Shown here piece by piece: positions 1-7,570 of a DNA stretch of 64,000 nucleotides (its first letter is position 1; each line of letters opens with the position of its first letter). The notes beneath the pieces were generated by a model. The model searched no databases. It worked only from the letters and a program-made list of their open reading frames with translations, and was not told the DNA's origin. The position numbers and the translations under genes were made by a program. This DNA comes from Paracoccus alkenifer (GTDB taxonomy: Bacteria > Pseudomonadota > Alphaproteobacteria > Rhodobacterales > Rhodobacteraceae). The DNA is taken from the NCBI RefSeq assembly GCF_900108405.1, contig NZ_FNXG01000006.1, positions 62,001 through 126,000 of the forward strand, given 5' to 3'.

Positions 1-146
1 ATGCAATGAACACCGTCCGTTGCGCCTCGATAAACAGCGACATGGCTGGCCCGGCCGAGAGCCGCCCGAATGGCGGCGGGGCGAAAATTCACCGGCGGGC
101 AGCTTCTCCCCCTGTCGGTGATCCTGCGGGGCAAGGGGGTGGGGCG

Positions 147-659
147 ATGCCCCTGCCCCGCAGGCCGATCAGGCACGGCACGATTTACGCCTATTGCAAC
201 CTCAAGTGCCGGTGCGACATCTGCCGCGAGGCCGAGGTTCAGCGCCAGCGTGAGTTTCGGGCGCGGCACAAGCAGGGGCTGGTCAGGCATCGCAAAGGCG
301 GGGTCTGCGTTCCGGTCCGGCTGGGCAACGTGGACTATCCCTCGATCTCGGCCGCGGCGGCTGCCCTTGGGGTGACGGCCCCGTCGCTGAGCCACCGGCT
401 TAGAAAATACGGCTGCCTTGAGCTTGCGGGCCAAGGGTCGCGGCCGCCCCGGCGCCAGGCCCTGAACAACATCCTGCCGATCACGATCCATGGCCGCGAG
501 TTCCCGTCCCGGGTCGCGGCGGCGCGGTATCTGGGCGTCTGCTCAAGCTATCTGTCTCGCTGCGCGAAGGCGGGGTTCACCGCGACCTATTCCGACTATC
601 TGCTGCGCCGGCTGATGGAAGCCGATGCCCGGCAGGCTGCTCGGGGGGATGCGGCATGA
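147..659 (+). CDS. Phage protein with cysteine knuckle and two HTH-like repeats
   Basis: A 170-aa protein of unknown function. The N-terminus carries a cysteine cluster (CNLKCRCDIC, about residues 18-27) of the type seen in many small phage proteins, followed by a basic segment. Two NUMOD1-like helix-turn-helix units follow: one around YPSISAAAAALGV and a second around FPSRVAAARYLGV. This suggests DNA binding with two recognition units. The reading frame is open upstream to position 6, but the ATG at 147 is preceded by a G-rich Shine-Dalgarno-like stretch and begins the natural-looking protein. The gene belongs to the early phage region; any regulatory role is inferred. Confidence 0.7.
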   Translation: MPLPRRPIRHGTIYAYCNLKCRCDICREAEVQRQREFRARHKQGLVRHRKGGVCVPVRLGNVDYPSISAAAAALGVTAPSLSHRLRKYGCLELAGQGSRPPRRQALNNILPITIHGREFPSRVAAARYLGVCSSYLSRCAKAGFTATYSDYLLRRLMEADARQAARGDAA

Positions 660-847
660 TCGAGGCCGTCCAGGGCAAGGGCGCGTATCAGGTCGTGATC
701 CGGGCGCTGGATCGGCGCCTCGACGCGGTTTGCGCTGCCGTTGGGACGCGGGCGGAAATGAGCGCTTGTCCGCCTGTGGATCGGCCGGGTCACCCCCATG
801 TTCACCGCCCGATCCGTTCTTTTGGCAGCAAAAGCTGCCCCCGGGCA

Positions 848-1081
848 TCAGTGCGACAGCCGGCGGGCTGCTTCAGCGCGCGCCTCGGGGAATTTGTCTC
901 CCCGGAACACCTCGCCAATACGCATGGGATTGGTCCCAAGTGTCTGGGCAATGATGTTAAACTTCGCGCCTTGCAGCTTAAGAACCCACGCAGTGACAGC
1001 AGCGTCGAAGTCGAGCTGAACACGCTCGACCAAGATCGGGTTCACATCAATCCCCGTAATGGGGTGCTTCATCGGTGCCAT
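848..1081 (-). CDS. Small HTH protein, possible phage regulator
   Basis: A 77-aa protein on the minus strand, starting at an ATG (1079-1081) with a strong Shine-Dalgarno AGGAAAGGAG just upstream. The C-terminal half (IIAQTLGTNPMRIGEVFRG) reads as a helix-turn-helix. The gene is divergent from the replication operon that starts at 1297, which is the usual place for a repressor or Cro-like protein. I do not recognise the family; the regulatory role rests on position and fold only. The frame extends upstream without a stop, but no good start other than 1081 was seen. Confidence 0.65.
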   Translation of the reverse strand: MAPMKHPITGIDVNPILVERVQLDFDAAVTAWVLKLQGAKFNIIAQTLGTNPMRIGEVFRGDKFPEARAEAARRLSH

Positions 1082-1296
1082 AGGACTCCTTTCCTGGCAT
1101 CGAGCGGCCTTGGGGTTGCAGTCCCTTCGGTCGCAGTGGTGCCACCGTATGGCAATATGCGGCGGCTTCACGGTGGGGGACGGTCGTGTAACCGATTCGT
1201 TCCCCACAACATTCTTACCACAGAAACCATAATTGTTGAGTGGAATCCGCCTGGATATGGCGAGTTGACACAATATGTGGGAGCGGGGGCGCTGCT
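1082..1296. promoter_or_regulatory. Divergent intergenic region of the early operons
   Basis: A 215-bp non-coding region between the minus-strand HTH gene and the plus-strand replication operon. It is richer in A and T than its neighbours and should contain both promoters and any operators. A TTGACA hexamer lies at 1265-1270, but it is only 27 bp from the downstream start and has no good -10 at the right spacing. An imperfect inverted repeat (CCACAACA near 1204, TGTTGAGTGG near 1235) is the best operator-like element seen. No promoter can be assigned with confidence. Confidence 0.4.
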
Positions 1297-1581
1297 ATGA
1301 ACCGCCGTGACATCTGCGAAGCCGCGGCCGAGCTGATCGGCGGCGATCGTGCCGCCCAGCACGGCGATGCGCTTGTCGGTTTTGCCGCCATCGCGCGGAT
1401 CATGGACGCGCTGGACGTGGTGCGCGGCGCGCGCCCGCGCGGGGCCGAGGATCATGCCTTGGCGATGATCGTGGTCAAGCTGGTGCGCGCCTCGACCAAC
1501 CCCCGCCATCTCGACAACTGGATCGACATCGCCGGCTACGCCGCGCTTGGCGGCGAGATTGCATCGGAGAGCGAGCCATGA
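1297..1581 (+). CDS. DUF6378-like phage protein
   Basis: A 94-aa protein. The pattern of an N-terminal R-x-I-x-x-A-A-x-L-I segment, a central RAAQHGD motif and a C-terminal HLDNWIDIAGYAALGGE motif matches the small phage proteins annotated as DUF6378, whose function is unknown. The ATG at 1297 was chosen over 1240 because it follows a purine-rich GGGAGCGGGGG Shine-Dalgarno stretch. It is the first gene of the replication operon and overlaps the next gene by 4 bp (ATGA at 1578-1581), so the two are translationally coupled. Confidence 0.75.
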   Translation: MNRRDICEAAAELIGGDRAAQHGDALVGFAAIARIMDALDVVRGARPRGAEDHALAMIVVKLVRASTNPRHLDNWIDIAGYAALGGEIASESEP

Positions 1582-2204
1582 CGGCGTTGCACAAGTTCGA
1601 AGTCGTGGGATCGAGTGAATTGATCGATTATCCCATCCCGTCGGCTGTCCGTCTCGACAGCCATTTTTTCATGATGTTCAACTATCGCCGCTGGATGAAC
1701 AGCGATTTCCGCAACCTGGCTGACCGGGAAGTGCGGGCAGTCGCCATCGACCTGTTCTGCGCGGCGCAAGAGCAATCCCCGGTGGGCACGATCCCCACGG
1801 ACGAGCGCCTGCTTGCCAGCGTGGTGGACGTGTCCCTGGAGGTCTGGCGGCAGCTGGCGGCGCGCGAAGTGTCGCCGCTGCACAACTGGCACCGCTGCGT
1901 CTGCGACGATGGGCAGGTGCGCCTGTATCACCCCGTGGTCCTCGAGGTCGCGCAGGCGGCGCTGGGGCTGCGCGGCGACCACGAGGAAAAGCTTGCGGCA
2001 GATCGCGAGCGCAAGCGGCTCGGCAAGCTGCCCGACCAGATCATCCGCGCCGGCGGCAGCCGCGGGATGTCCGAGGATGACATCTATGTCGCCCGGCTCG
2101 ACCAGTATCTGCTCGATCACTTCGGCACCCGGCAGCGCCGGCCTGACGTGGTCCGGCAGGCCATGGAACAGATGGACATGGAGGGCGCGGCGCTCTCCGG
2201 CTGA
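1578..2204 (+). CDS. DUF1376-like phage replication protein
   Basis: A 208-aa protein. The N-terminal half (DSHFFMMFNYRRWMNSDF, then AIDLFCAAQEQSPVGTIP and a VWRQL segment) resembles the winged-helix DUF1376/YdaU-type domain of prophage replication proteins. The C-terminus is charged and probably flexible. It is followed at once by the tandem iterons at 2234-2299, which fits an initiator that binds its own downstream origin, as lambda O does inside its gene. The family match is from memory of the pattern; the initiator role is inferred from the iterons. Confidence 0.6.
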   Translation: MTALHKFEVVGSSELIDYPIPSAVRLDSHFFMMFNYRRWMNSDFRNLADREVRAVAIDLFCAAQEQSPVGTIPTDERLLASVVDVSLEVWRQLAAREVSPLHNWHRCVCDDGQVRLYHPVVLEVAQAALGLRGDHEEKLAADRERKRLGKLPDQIIRAGGSRGMSEDDIYVARLDQYLLDHFGTRQRRPDVVRQAMEQMDMEGAALSG

Positions 2205-2220
2205 TCGCTCCGGATCATTC

Positions 2221-2430
2221 CGGTTTGTTCCGCCGGAACGAACTCGGAAGTTCCACGGAAGGAACTCGGAAGGAAGTTGGAAGGAAACCGGAAGGAACTG
2301 GGCCAGTTTGCGCCGATTTGCGCCTGATCCTGTCCATTTTCGCTCCGAAAGAATCCGCTCTGAAAAGAGAAGAGAAAGAAAAGAAAAGAAAGAATGGGGA
2401 CCAAACTGCAAAGCGGAGCCTGTGGATAAG
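2221..2430. other. Candidate phage replication origin
   Basis: Non-coding segment with three origin-type elements in order. Six head-to-tail 11-bp units of consensus CGGAAGGAACT run at exact 11-bp period from 2234 to 2299; the second is more divergent. A partly complementary half-site lies just before (2221-2232). A purine-rich, AT-rich tract with repeated GAAAA/GAAAG runs from about 2346 to 2395. A perfect consensus DnaA box, TGTGGATAA, lies at 2421-2429. Iterons plus unwinding tract plus DnaA box beside a replication-type gene is the layout of a theta origin. Function is inferred. Confidence 0.6.
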
Positions 2431-2453
2431 TTGGAAGGGGCTGGGGAACGGGT

Positions 2454-3023
2454 ATGGCGATGAACGGGACAAAGGCGGAAAGGGAAGCGCGGGTGGCGGC
2501 GCTGCTGATCGAGCCCTTGGCGGGGCTGTCGCGCAGGCGAGGGACCAGTGCCGAAGACCACGACAGGATGCTGGGCCGACTGGCCGAGCGCCTGGCCTAT
2601 ATGTCGGACGACAATCTGCGCGGGATACACGACCTGATCCTGCGCCATGCCGGCAAGGGCGTCTGGCCGGCCGAGGCGTTGATCAAATCGTGGGCCTATG
2701 ACTTGCAGCTGCCGCCGCCACGCGAATGCGACTATGCCCGCAGCCTGATCCGCTCGGCCATGGGGCGGCAGGCGCGCGAGGAAGGCTGGGCGGTCGAGCT
2801 TTATCAGGTCGCGAAACGGCTCGGACCGCCGCCGGGCCGGTATATCATCGGCAAGCTGCGGGACGAGGCCGCCACCAATCGCCGCCGTCGGCTGGTGATC
2901 CGCGAGAACATCGAGGCCGGCCGGGCCGGCGAGCAGGACCGGGCGTGGCTCGCGGCCTATCACGCCGATCTGGCCGAGGTGGATGCGATCCAGTCGGTCG
3001 CGCAGGACGGGGATGCGGCATGA
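2454..3023 (+). CDS. Phage protein of unknown function (replication region)
   Basis: A 189-aa, largely helical and charged protein with no recognised domain. Segments such as SDDNLRGIHDLILRHAGKG and GRYIIGKLRDEAATNRRRR suggest a compact helical N-terminal domain and a basic coiled-coil-like C-terminal part. Its position directly after the candidate origin, and overlap by 4 bp with the next gene, make a replication accessory role (for example helicase loader or initiator partner) possible but unproven. Starts at 2454 or 2460 are equally plausible; a GGGGAACGGG stretch precedes both. Confidence 0.6.
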   Translation: MAMNGTKAEREARVAALLIEPLAGLSRRRGTSAEDHDRMLGRLAERLAYMSDDNLRGIHDLILRHAGKGVWPAEALIKSWAYDLQLPPPRECDYARSLIRSAMGRQAREEGWAVELYQVAKRLGPPPGRYIIGKLRDEAATNRRRRLVIRENIEAGRAGEQDRAWLAAYHADLAEVDAIQSVAQDGDAA

Positions 3024-3766
3024 CGGTGGCGGTGGATATCGAGGCGGGGCGCAAGCGGCTTGAGGCCGAGCGCCGGCGGGTGGCAAGGCTGCTGGCGCGC
3101 TCGACGCCGATCGAGGGCTGCGGTCCGGCCATTCCCGTCGCGCCCGCACGTGGCCCACAGGTGGTCGAGATCCCGCATATGGTGCTGCCCGACGAGAAAT
3201 CCGAGACCGGCTACAAGATCGAGCGCACCGGCTGGCGCGGATTTGCGGCGGTGCGCGAAGCGGATATCTTCGACGACCTGACCCGGCGGGCTGCGCTGCG
3301 GAAGGACAAGGACGGCCGGCCCGGGCAGTCGCCGTTTTCCAAGGGGCAGGTCGCGGTGGCGCGCCGCTATCGCGATCTGGTCGAACGGCATGAGGGTGCG
3401 GGCATCAAATGCGCCAGCCTCGAGGTGCGCGCCGCAGCTGGCCCGGCCGGCGGCGGCAGTTTCATCGACGCCTATATCGACGAGGGCCGGGAGATCGCAT
3501 GGCTGCGCCAGCAGATCGGCGCCGGTGCTGCGATGTCGGTGCGCCGGGTGCGCCCCTCGGCTCGCGGCGGCGCCCTGGCCCGGACCATCCGGGACCGCGA
3601 TCTGGTCGATGCGATCTGCCTGCGAGGATCGTCGTTCCGGGCGGTGCTGTCCGATCATGGGTGGTCGCCGGACGGGAAGCACGTCAAGGCGCTGCTGGTG
3701 GCGCTCTGCGGCTGTCTGGACCGGATGCAGGGTCATTCCGTCCGACCGATGCGCAAAAGATCTTGA
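3020..3766 (+). CDS. Phage protein with C-terminal HTH-like segment
   Basis: A 248-aa protein whose start overlaps the previous stop (ATGA, 3020-3023). It has a basic N-terminus, a central region with paired Arg and Asp clusters, and a C-terminal segment (DLVDAICLRGSSFRAVL) that looks like a helix-turn-helix. It is the last gene before a terminator and the late region, the slot that RinA/ArpU- or Q-type late-gene activators occupy in many phages. That role is positional inference only; the family is not recognised. Confidence 0.6.
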   Translation: MTVAVDIEAGRKRLEAERRRVARLLARSTPIEGCGPAIPVAPARGPQVVEIPHMVLPDEKSETGYKIERTGWRGFAAVREADIFDDLTRRAALRKDKDGRPGQSPFSKGQVAVARRYRDLVERHEGAGIKCASLEVRAAAGPAGGGSFIDAYIDEGREIAWLRQQIGAGAAMSVRRVRPSARGGALARTIRDRDLVDAICLRGSSFRAVLSDHGWSPDGKHVKALLVALCGCLDRMQGHSVRPMRKRS

Positions 3767-3812
3767 CGGCTTATCCCTCACGGGCCTATCAATCTTCTCA
3801 TCATCCAGAATT

Positions 3813-3850
3813 GCGCCCGCAGGGATCATCCCTCGCGGGCGCTTCTCGTT
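3813..3850 (+). terminator. Rho-independent-type terminator
   Basis: Stem GCGCCCGC (3813-3820) pairs with GCGGGCGC (3835-3842), with additional pairing of AGGGAT against ATCCCT inside, followed by TTCTCGTT. It separates the replication operon from the gpZ-like gene and would block early transcription from entering the late genes. Confidence 0.65.
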
Positions 3851-3864
3851 GCGGAGGTGGTGCG

Positions 3865-4584
3865 ATGATTTCGATCACGGTCGATGATGCCACCCTGCGG
3901 GCAAACATGCGCCAGTTGCGGGACCGCGACATTCGGACTGCGTCAAGCTGGGCGCTGAACGATACGGCCAGCGACGTGCTGGCCCATGTGCAGGCGCGGA
4001 TGGGCGAGGTGTTCGACCGTCCAACGCGGTTCACGAAAAACGCCTTCATGGTCCGGTTCGCCCGCCCCGGCAATCTTGAGGCGCAGGTCACTGAGCGGCC
4101 GTCGGTCGGCAGTCGTCATTACCTCAAGGTGCAGGAATTCGGCGGCAGCCGGGGTCGCACTGGCCTCGAGGGGATGCTGGGTTCCCGCCTGTCTGCTACG
4201 GGCGGAATCACCGCCGCCGCCCCGGCCGAGGGCGCGCGACTGGATGCGCATGGCAACTGGTCGACGGCCGAACGCAACCAGGCGCTGGCCGCGGTGAAGT
4301 CGCCCGGTGGAACGCGCGCTTCAGCCTCGGGATCGGGCAAACGCCGCCGGCGTCGGTCCGGATTCTTTGTGCCGAAGGCGGGATCGCGGTTGTCGCCGGG
4401 CATCTGGAAGCGCAGTGCCGACGGCTCGATCCAGAAGGTGCTGCATTTCACCAGCGTGGCGCCCGCCTATCAGAAGCGCCTCGGGTTTTTCGATGGGGCC
4501 GAGGATGTGTGGCAGCGCAACCTGCCGCTGCATCTGCGTCGGACGATCGGGAAAATGGTCGCCCGGCTGGATACTCGCCCGTGA
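3865..4584 (+). CDS. gpZ-like minor tail (neck) protein, upstream of cos
   Basis: A 239-aa protein with the layout of the lambda minor tail protein Z family. It has an N-terminal helical part (RTASSWALNDTASDVLAHV), a RFTKNAF basic motif, an apparent low-complexity Ser/Gly/Arg linker (about residues 150-172), and a C-terminal domain with GIWKR and YQKRLGFFDGAEDVWQRNLP. gpZ is needed at the tail-head junction for DNA ejection. The start at 3865 follows GCGGAGGTGG. In lambda Z lies between FII and U; here nothing lies between those two, and this gene sits before cos. The family call is moderate; an HK97 gp10-like protein is the alternative. Confidence 0.55.
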   Translation: MISITVDDATLRANMRQLRDRDIRTASSWALNDTASDVLAHVQARMGEVFDRPTRFTKNAFMVRFARPGNLEAQVTERPSVGSRHYLKVQEFGGSRGRTGLEGMLGSRLSATGGITAAAPAEGARLDAHGNWSTAERNQALAAVKSPGGTRASASGSGKRRRRRSGFFVPKAGSRLSPGIWKRSADGSIQKVLHFTSVAPAYQKRLGFFDGAEDVWQRNLPLHLRRTIGKMVARLDTRP

Positions 4585-4589
4585 TTTTC

Positions 4590-4700
4590 GGCGGGTCCTT
4601 CCGGACCCAAAAACCACGGGGGTAATTCGCGCCGCGTCGGTTCTGGCGGGCTTAACGTCCGGGAAAGCCTAAACCCCCGGTTAACAATGGAAACGGAAAA
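4590..4700 (+). other. Candidate cos packaging site
   Basis: The 119 bp between the gpZ-like gene and the small terminase gene start with GGCGGGTCCTTCCGG (4591-4604), very close to the lambda cosQ core GGGTCCTTT. A CCACGGGGGTAATTCGCG stretch follows from about 4614, resembling the G-rich cosN nicking region. A GGAAACG motif (about 4688) recalls the inverse of the lambda cosB R-sequence CGTTTCC. The order cosQ-cosN-cosB-Nu1 is the lambda order. GGGTCC and GGACCC also form a hairpin. The exact nick positions cannot be set from sequence alone. Confidence 0.55.
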
Positions 4701-4703
4701 GGA

Positions 4704-5336
4704 ATGGCTGGGCTGAACACGACAGAGCTTGCGGCGCGGCTGGCCGTGTCGAAGGCGCGGGTCAGCCAGTATGTCAGCGAGGGGAAACTTGAAGGCTGCT
4801 ATATCGGGGATGGCCGCGCGCGCCGCTTCGATCTCGACAAGGTCGCCCACGCCCTGGGTCGGACGCTGCATCCGGGGCAGATGATGGGCAACGGGGCCGC
4901 CACGCGCGATGCGCTGCGCCGGATCGGCGGCGATGATGCGCCTGCCGCCCCGCCCCTTGCCTCGACCGGGTCAAGGTTCGACGGGCAATTGCCGGTGGCT
5001 GACAGCGACCGCTACGAAATGGCGCGGACCCTCAAGGCCGAGGAAGAGGCCCGCCGGCTGCGCCGCCAGAACATGGCCGAGGAAGGGACCTGGGTCTTGG
5101 CCGAAGAGGTCGAGCGCCGCAGTTCGCGCGCGCTGGCACAGGAGGTCGCGCAGTTTGAAACCCTGCTGCGCGACGCCGCCCGCGCGGTTGCAGACGATTT
5201 CGGGCTGGACGCGCGCGCGGTCCGCAAGGTGCTGATGGACAAATGGCGGGCCTATCGCGCCGATCGGGTGCAGGTATTGACGGCGCTGGCCGAGGGAGCG
5301 GAGATGACCCAGGCTGAGGATGAGGCGGACGCCTGA
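4704..5336 (+). CDS. Terminase small subunit (Nu1-like)
   Basis: A 210-aa protein. Residues 3-40 form a winged helix-turn-helix (TTELAARLAVSKARVSQYV) that would bind cosB. The middle is a linker, and the C-terminal half is a charged helix (EMARTLKAEEEARRLRRQ) that in Nu1 contacts the large subunit. It recognises the phage DNA packaging site and loads the large terminase. It is directly downstream of the candidate cos site and overlaps the large subunit gene by one base (TGATG at 5334-5338). Confidence 0.88.
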   Translation: MAGLNTTELAARLAVSKARVSQYVSEGKLEGCYIGDGRARRFDLDKVAHALGRTLHPGQMMGNGAATRDALRRIGGDDAPAAPPLASTGSRFDGQLPVADSDRYEMARTLKAEEEARRLRRQNMAEEGTWVLAEEVERRSSRALAQEVAQFETLLRDAARAVADDFGLDARAVRKVLMDKWRAYRADRVQVLTALAEGAEMTQAEDEADA

Positions 5337-7369
5337 TGGGGTTTCTGTCGTCGGCCGAGGCAGCGGTCCTGCGAGGCCTGGCCTTTGCCATGGTCCCGCC
5401 GCCGCCCCCGGACATCACGCGCTGGTGCGAACAGAACATCGTCTTCGATGACCGCTCGCCGATCCCCGGTCCGTTCCGGATCGAGCGGTTCCCGTTCCTT
5501 CGCGAGATCCACGAGGTGCTGTCGCCGGAACACCCCTCGCGCGAGGTGACGGTGCGCGGCAGCGCGCAGTGGGGAAAGACCGTGTCGCTGCTGAACCCCA
5601 CCGTTGCGGCGTGGCATGAATACGGGCCGCTCGACAGCCTGGTGGTGCATCCGACCAGCTCGTCCGCGACCGAGTGGGTCCGCAACAAGTGGATGCCGAT
5701 GCGTCGGCAGGCGCCCAGCCTGCGGGCCATCTTCGGCGAGGGGCGCGGGGAACAGACCGATACGCTGTTCAACCAGGAGACGATGCGCCGCGACGGATCG
5801 CTGAAGGTGGTCAGCGCCGGGTCCCCGGATGATCTGGCCGGCACCACCCGCCGCCTGGTCATCATGGATGACGCGGCCAAGTTCGAGATGACGCCCAAGG
5901 GCGACCCGGAACAGCTTGCAGCCAGCCGGGCGTCGGGATTCGAAGATGCCAAGATCGTGCGGATATCGACGCCGCAGATCGCCGGCACCTGCCGGATCAC
6001 ACGTGCCTTCGACCGCAGCGACCAGCGCTATTACCATGTGCCCTGCCCGCACTGCGGTGATTTTGCCCCGCTGACCTGGGAAAACTTCCGCCGCTCAATC
6101 GACCCCGAGCGGCTGCATGCCGCGCATTTCACCTGCGATTCCTGCGGCTGCGTGATCAACCACAGCCACAAGGCCCAGATGGTCGCGGCCGGCCGCTGGG
6201 TGCCGAGCAACCCGCGCGGTGACCATCCGGGCTTCCATCTGTGGCGGGCCTATGTCCCGCAGCGGGACTGGGCCTCAATCGCGGTGGAATATGCCCAGGT
6301 GATGGGCTGGACCGGGATGACGCTGACGCAGGCCAGCGAAGACGAGATCCGCAAGACGGTCGAGGCCGAGACCGAGCAGACGTTCTGGAACGACGTGCTG
6401 GGCCTGCCTTATGAGCAGGCCACCAAGGGGCCGGATTGGGAAGCATTGCGCGACCGGGTCGAAAAGGCGGAGCCGGGGCAGTTCCTGCCGCGCGGCATCG
6501 TGCCGGCCTGCGGGGTGCTGCTGACCGCCGGTGTAGACTTTCAGGCCGACCGGATCGAGGTCACGGTCTGCGCGTTCGGTCGAAACTATCGCCGCTGGGT
6601 GGTCGACCATGTGGTCATACCGCATCACATCGGCGATGACGACGGCCGCGCGGCGCTGGACGCACTGCTGAAAGCGACCTGGCGGACGCAGCTGGGGCTG
6701 CGCCTGCCGCTGGACATGCTGGCCGCCGACGAGGGCGGATTTACCGAGGATGTCCGAGACTGGGCCAAGCGGCACCCGTGGACGCGGGTGATCCTGATCA
6801 AGGGATCCTCAACCGCCAACGGCCCGCTGCTGCGCCCGCAGTCGGACCGCAAGGCGAACGGCCGGATCATCCGGCGGCAGAAACGCGGCTGGATGCTGAA
6901 CGTCAGCCAGATCAAGGCCGATTTCTACGGCTGGCTGGCGAAAGAAGACCCCGACGAACGGGGATACGTCGCCTTCGCACAGGGGCTTGGCGATGAATAT
7001 TACCGCCAGATCACGTCCGAAGTCCGCGTCCTGAAGCGCGCGCCATCGGGGGTGATGGTGTCACGGTGGGAGCTGGTCGAGCCGTCGCGGCGCAACGAGT
7101 GCCTGGACACGATGGGTTATGCCGAGGCCGCGGCCCGAAAGAAAGGCTGGACGGCCATGACGGACGGGCAGTGGGATATCCTTGAGGCCGCGCGCAGCAT
7201 TGCCGCCCCCGAGGACCAGGCGGATCTGTTCGACGCGGCGATGCCCGTGGTGCCGTTGTCGGAAAGGGCGATGCCGAAGCCGCCGCGCCCCGAACCCGCG
7301 CCGGAAGCGCAGGAACACAAGCCGCAGCCCTCTGGCTGGCTCGGCAATCGCAGGGGGAAGTGGTTGTGA
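5336..7369 (+). CDS. Terminase large subunit (GpA family)
   Basis: A 677-aa packaging motor and cos nuclease of the lambda GpA type. A Walker A-like motif GSAQWGKT lies at residues 75-82 and a Walker B-like RLVIMDDAAKFE about 100 residues later. Two CxxC pairs (CPHCGDF, CDSCGC) form a zinc-binding insert. The C-terminal half holds the acidic residues of the nuclease domain (TAGVDFQADRIEV). It translocates DNA into the prohead at the portal and cuts cos. The length matches the family. The C-terminal tail is proline-rich. Confidence 0.95.
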   Translation: MGFLSSAEAAVLRGLAFAMVPPPPPDITRWCEQNIVFDDRSPIPGPFRIERFPFLREIHEVLSPEHPSREVTVRGSAQWGKTVSLLNPTVAAWHEYGPLDSLVVHPTSSSATEWVRNKWMPMRRQAPSLRAIFGEGRGEQTDTLFNQETMRRDGSLKVVSAGSPDDLAGTTRRLVIMDDAAKFEMTPKGDPEQLAASRASGFEDAKIVRISTPQIAGTCRITRAFDRSDQRYYHVPCPHCGDFAPLTWENFRRSIDPERLHAAHFTCDSCGCVINHSHKAQMVAAGRWVPSNPRGDHPGFHLWRAYVPQRDWASIAVEYAQVMGWTGMTLTQASEDEIRKTVEAETEQTFWNDVLGLPYEQATKGPDWEALRDRVEKAEPGQFLPRGIVPACGVLLTAGVDFQADRIEVTVCAFGRNYRRWVVDHVVIPHHIGDDDGRAALDALLKATWRTQLGLRLPLDMLAADEGGFTEDVRDWAKRHPWTRVILIKGSSTANGPLLRPQSDRKANGRIIRRQKRGWMLNVSQIKADFYGWLAKEDPDERGYVAFAQGLGDEYYRQITSEVRVLKRAPSGVMVSRWELVEPSRRNECLDTMGYAEAAARKKGWTAMTDGQWDILEAARSIAAPEDQADLFDAAMPVVPLSERAMPKPPRPEPAPEAQEHKPQPSGWLGNRRGKWL

Positions 7370-7566
7370 GCGCACCGTGGACGATCGAGCAATACCAGAC
7401 GCTGGTGAAGATGATCGCCAAGGGCGTGACCAGTCTTGAGGTCAATGGCGAAAAGGTCACCTACCGCAGCCTGAACGAGATGATGCGCATCAAGGCGATG
7501 ATGGAGCGTGATCTGGGGCTGGTCGCGGTGCCCCGCCAGCAATACCCGGCCTTCCGGAAGGGATGA
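7366..7566 (+). CDS. Head-tail joining protein (gpW family)
   Basis: A 66-aa protein matching the gpW fold pattern, with the signature VTSLEVNGEKVTYRSLNEMM. gpW fills the portal channel after packaging and makes the head ready for tail attachment. A GTG start at 7366 overlaps the terminase stop (GTGA) and has AGGGGGA 8-14 bp upstream; a GTG at 7360 is the alternative. Its position between terminase and portal is the same as in lambda. Confidence 0.88.
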   Translation: MSAPWTIEQYQTLVKMIAKGVTSLEVNGEKVTYRSLNEMMRIKAMMERDLGLVAVPRQQYPAFRKG

Positions 7567-7570
7567 TCCG

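Noticed and set aside
656..1300. Plus-strand ORF of 214 codons coupled (ATGA) to the first phage gene
   Set aside because: Apart from a natural-looking first 30 residues it is not protein-like, and it runs antisense to the minus-strand HTH gene that has a much better start. At most a short product or remnant from 656 to about 850 is possible.
1536..3158. Minus-strand 540-codon open frame
   Set aside because: Its sequence is Arg/Pro/Ala-rich shadow of three plus-strand genes and reads through the iteron tract.
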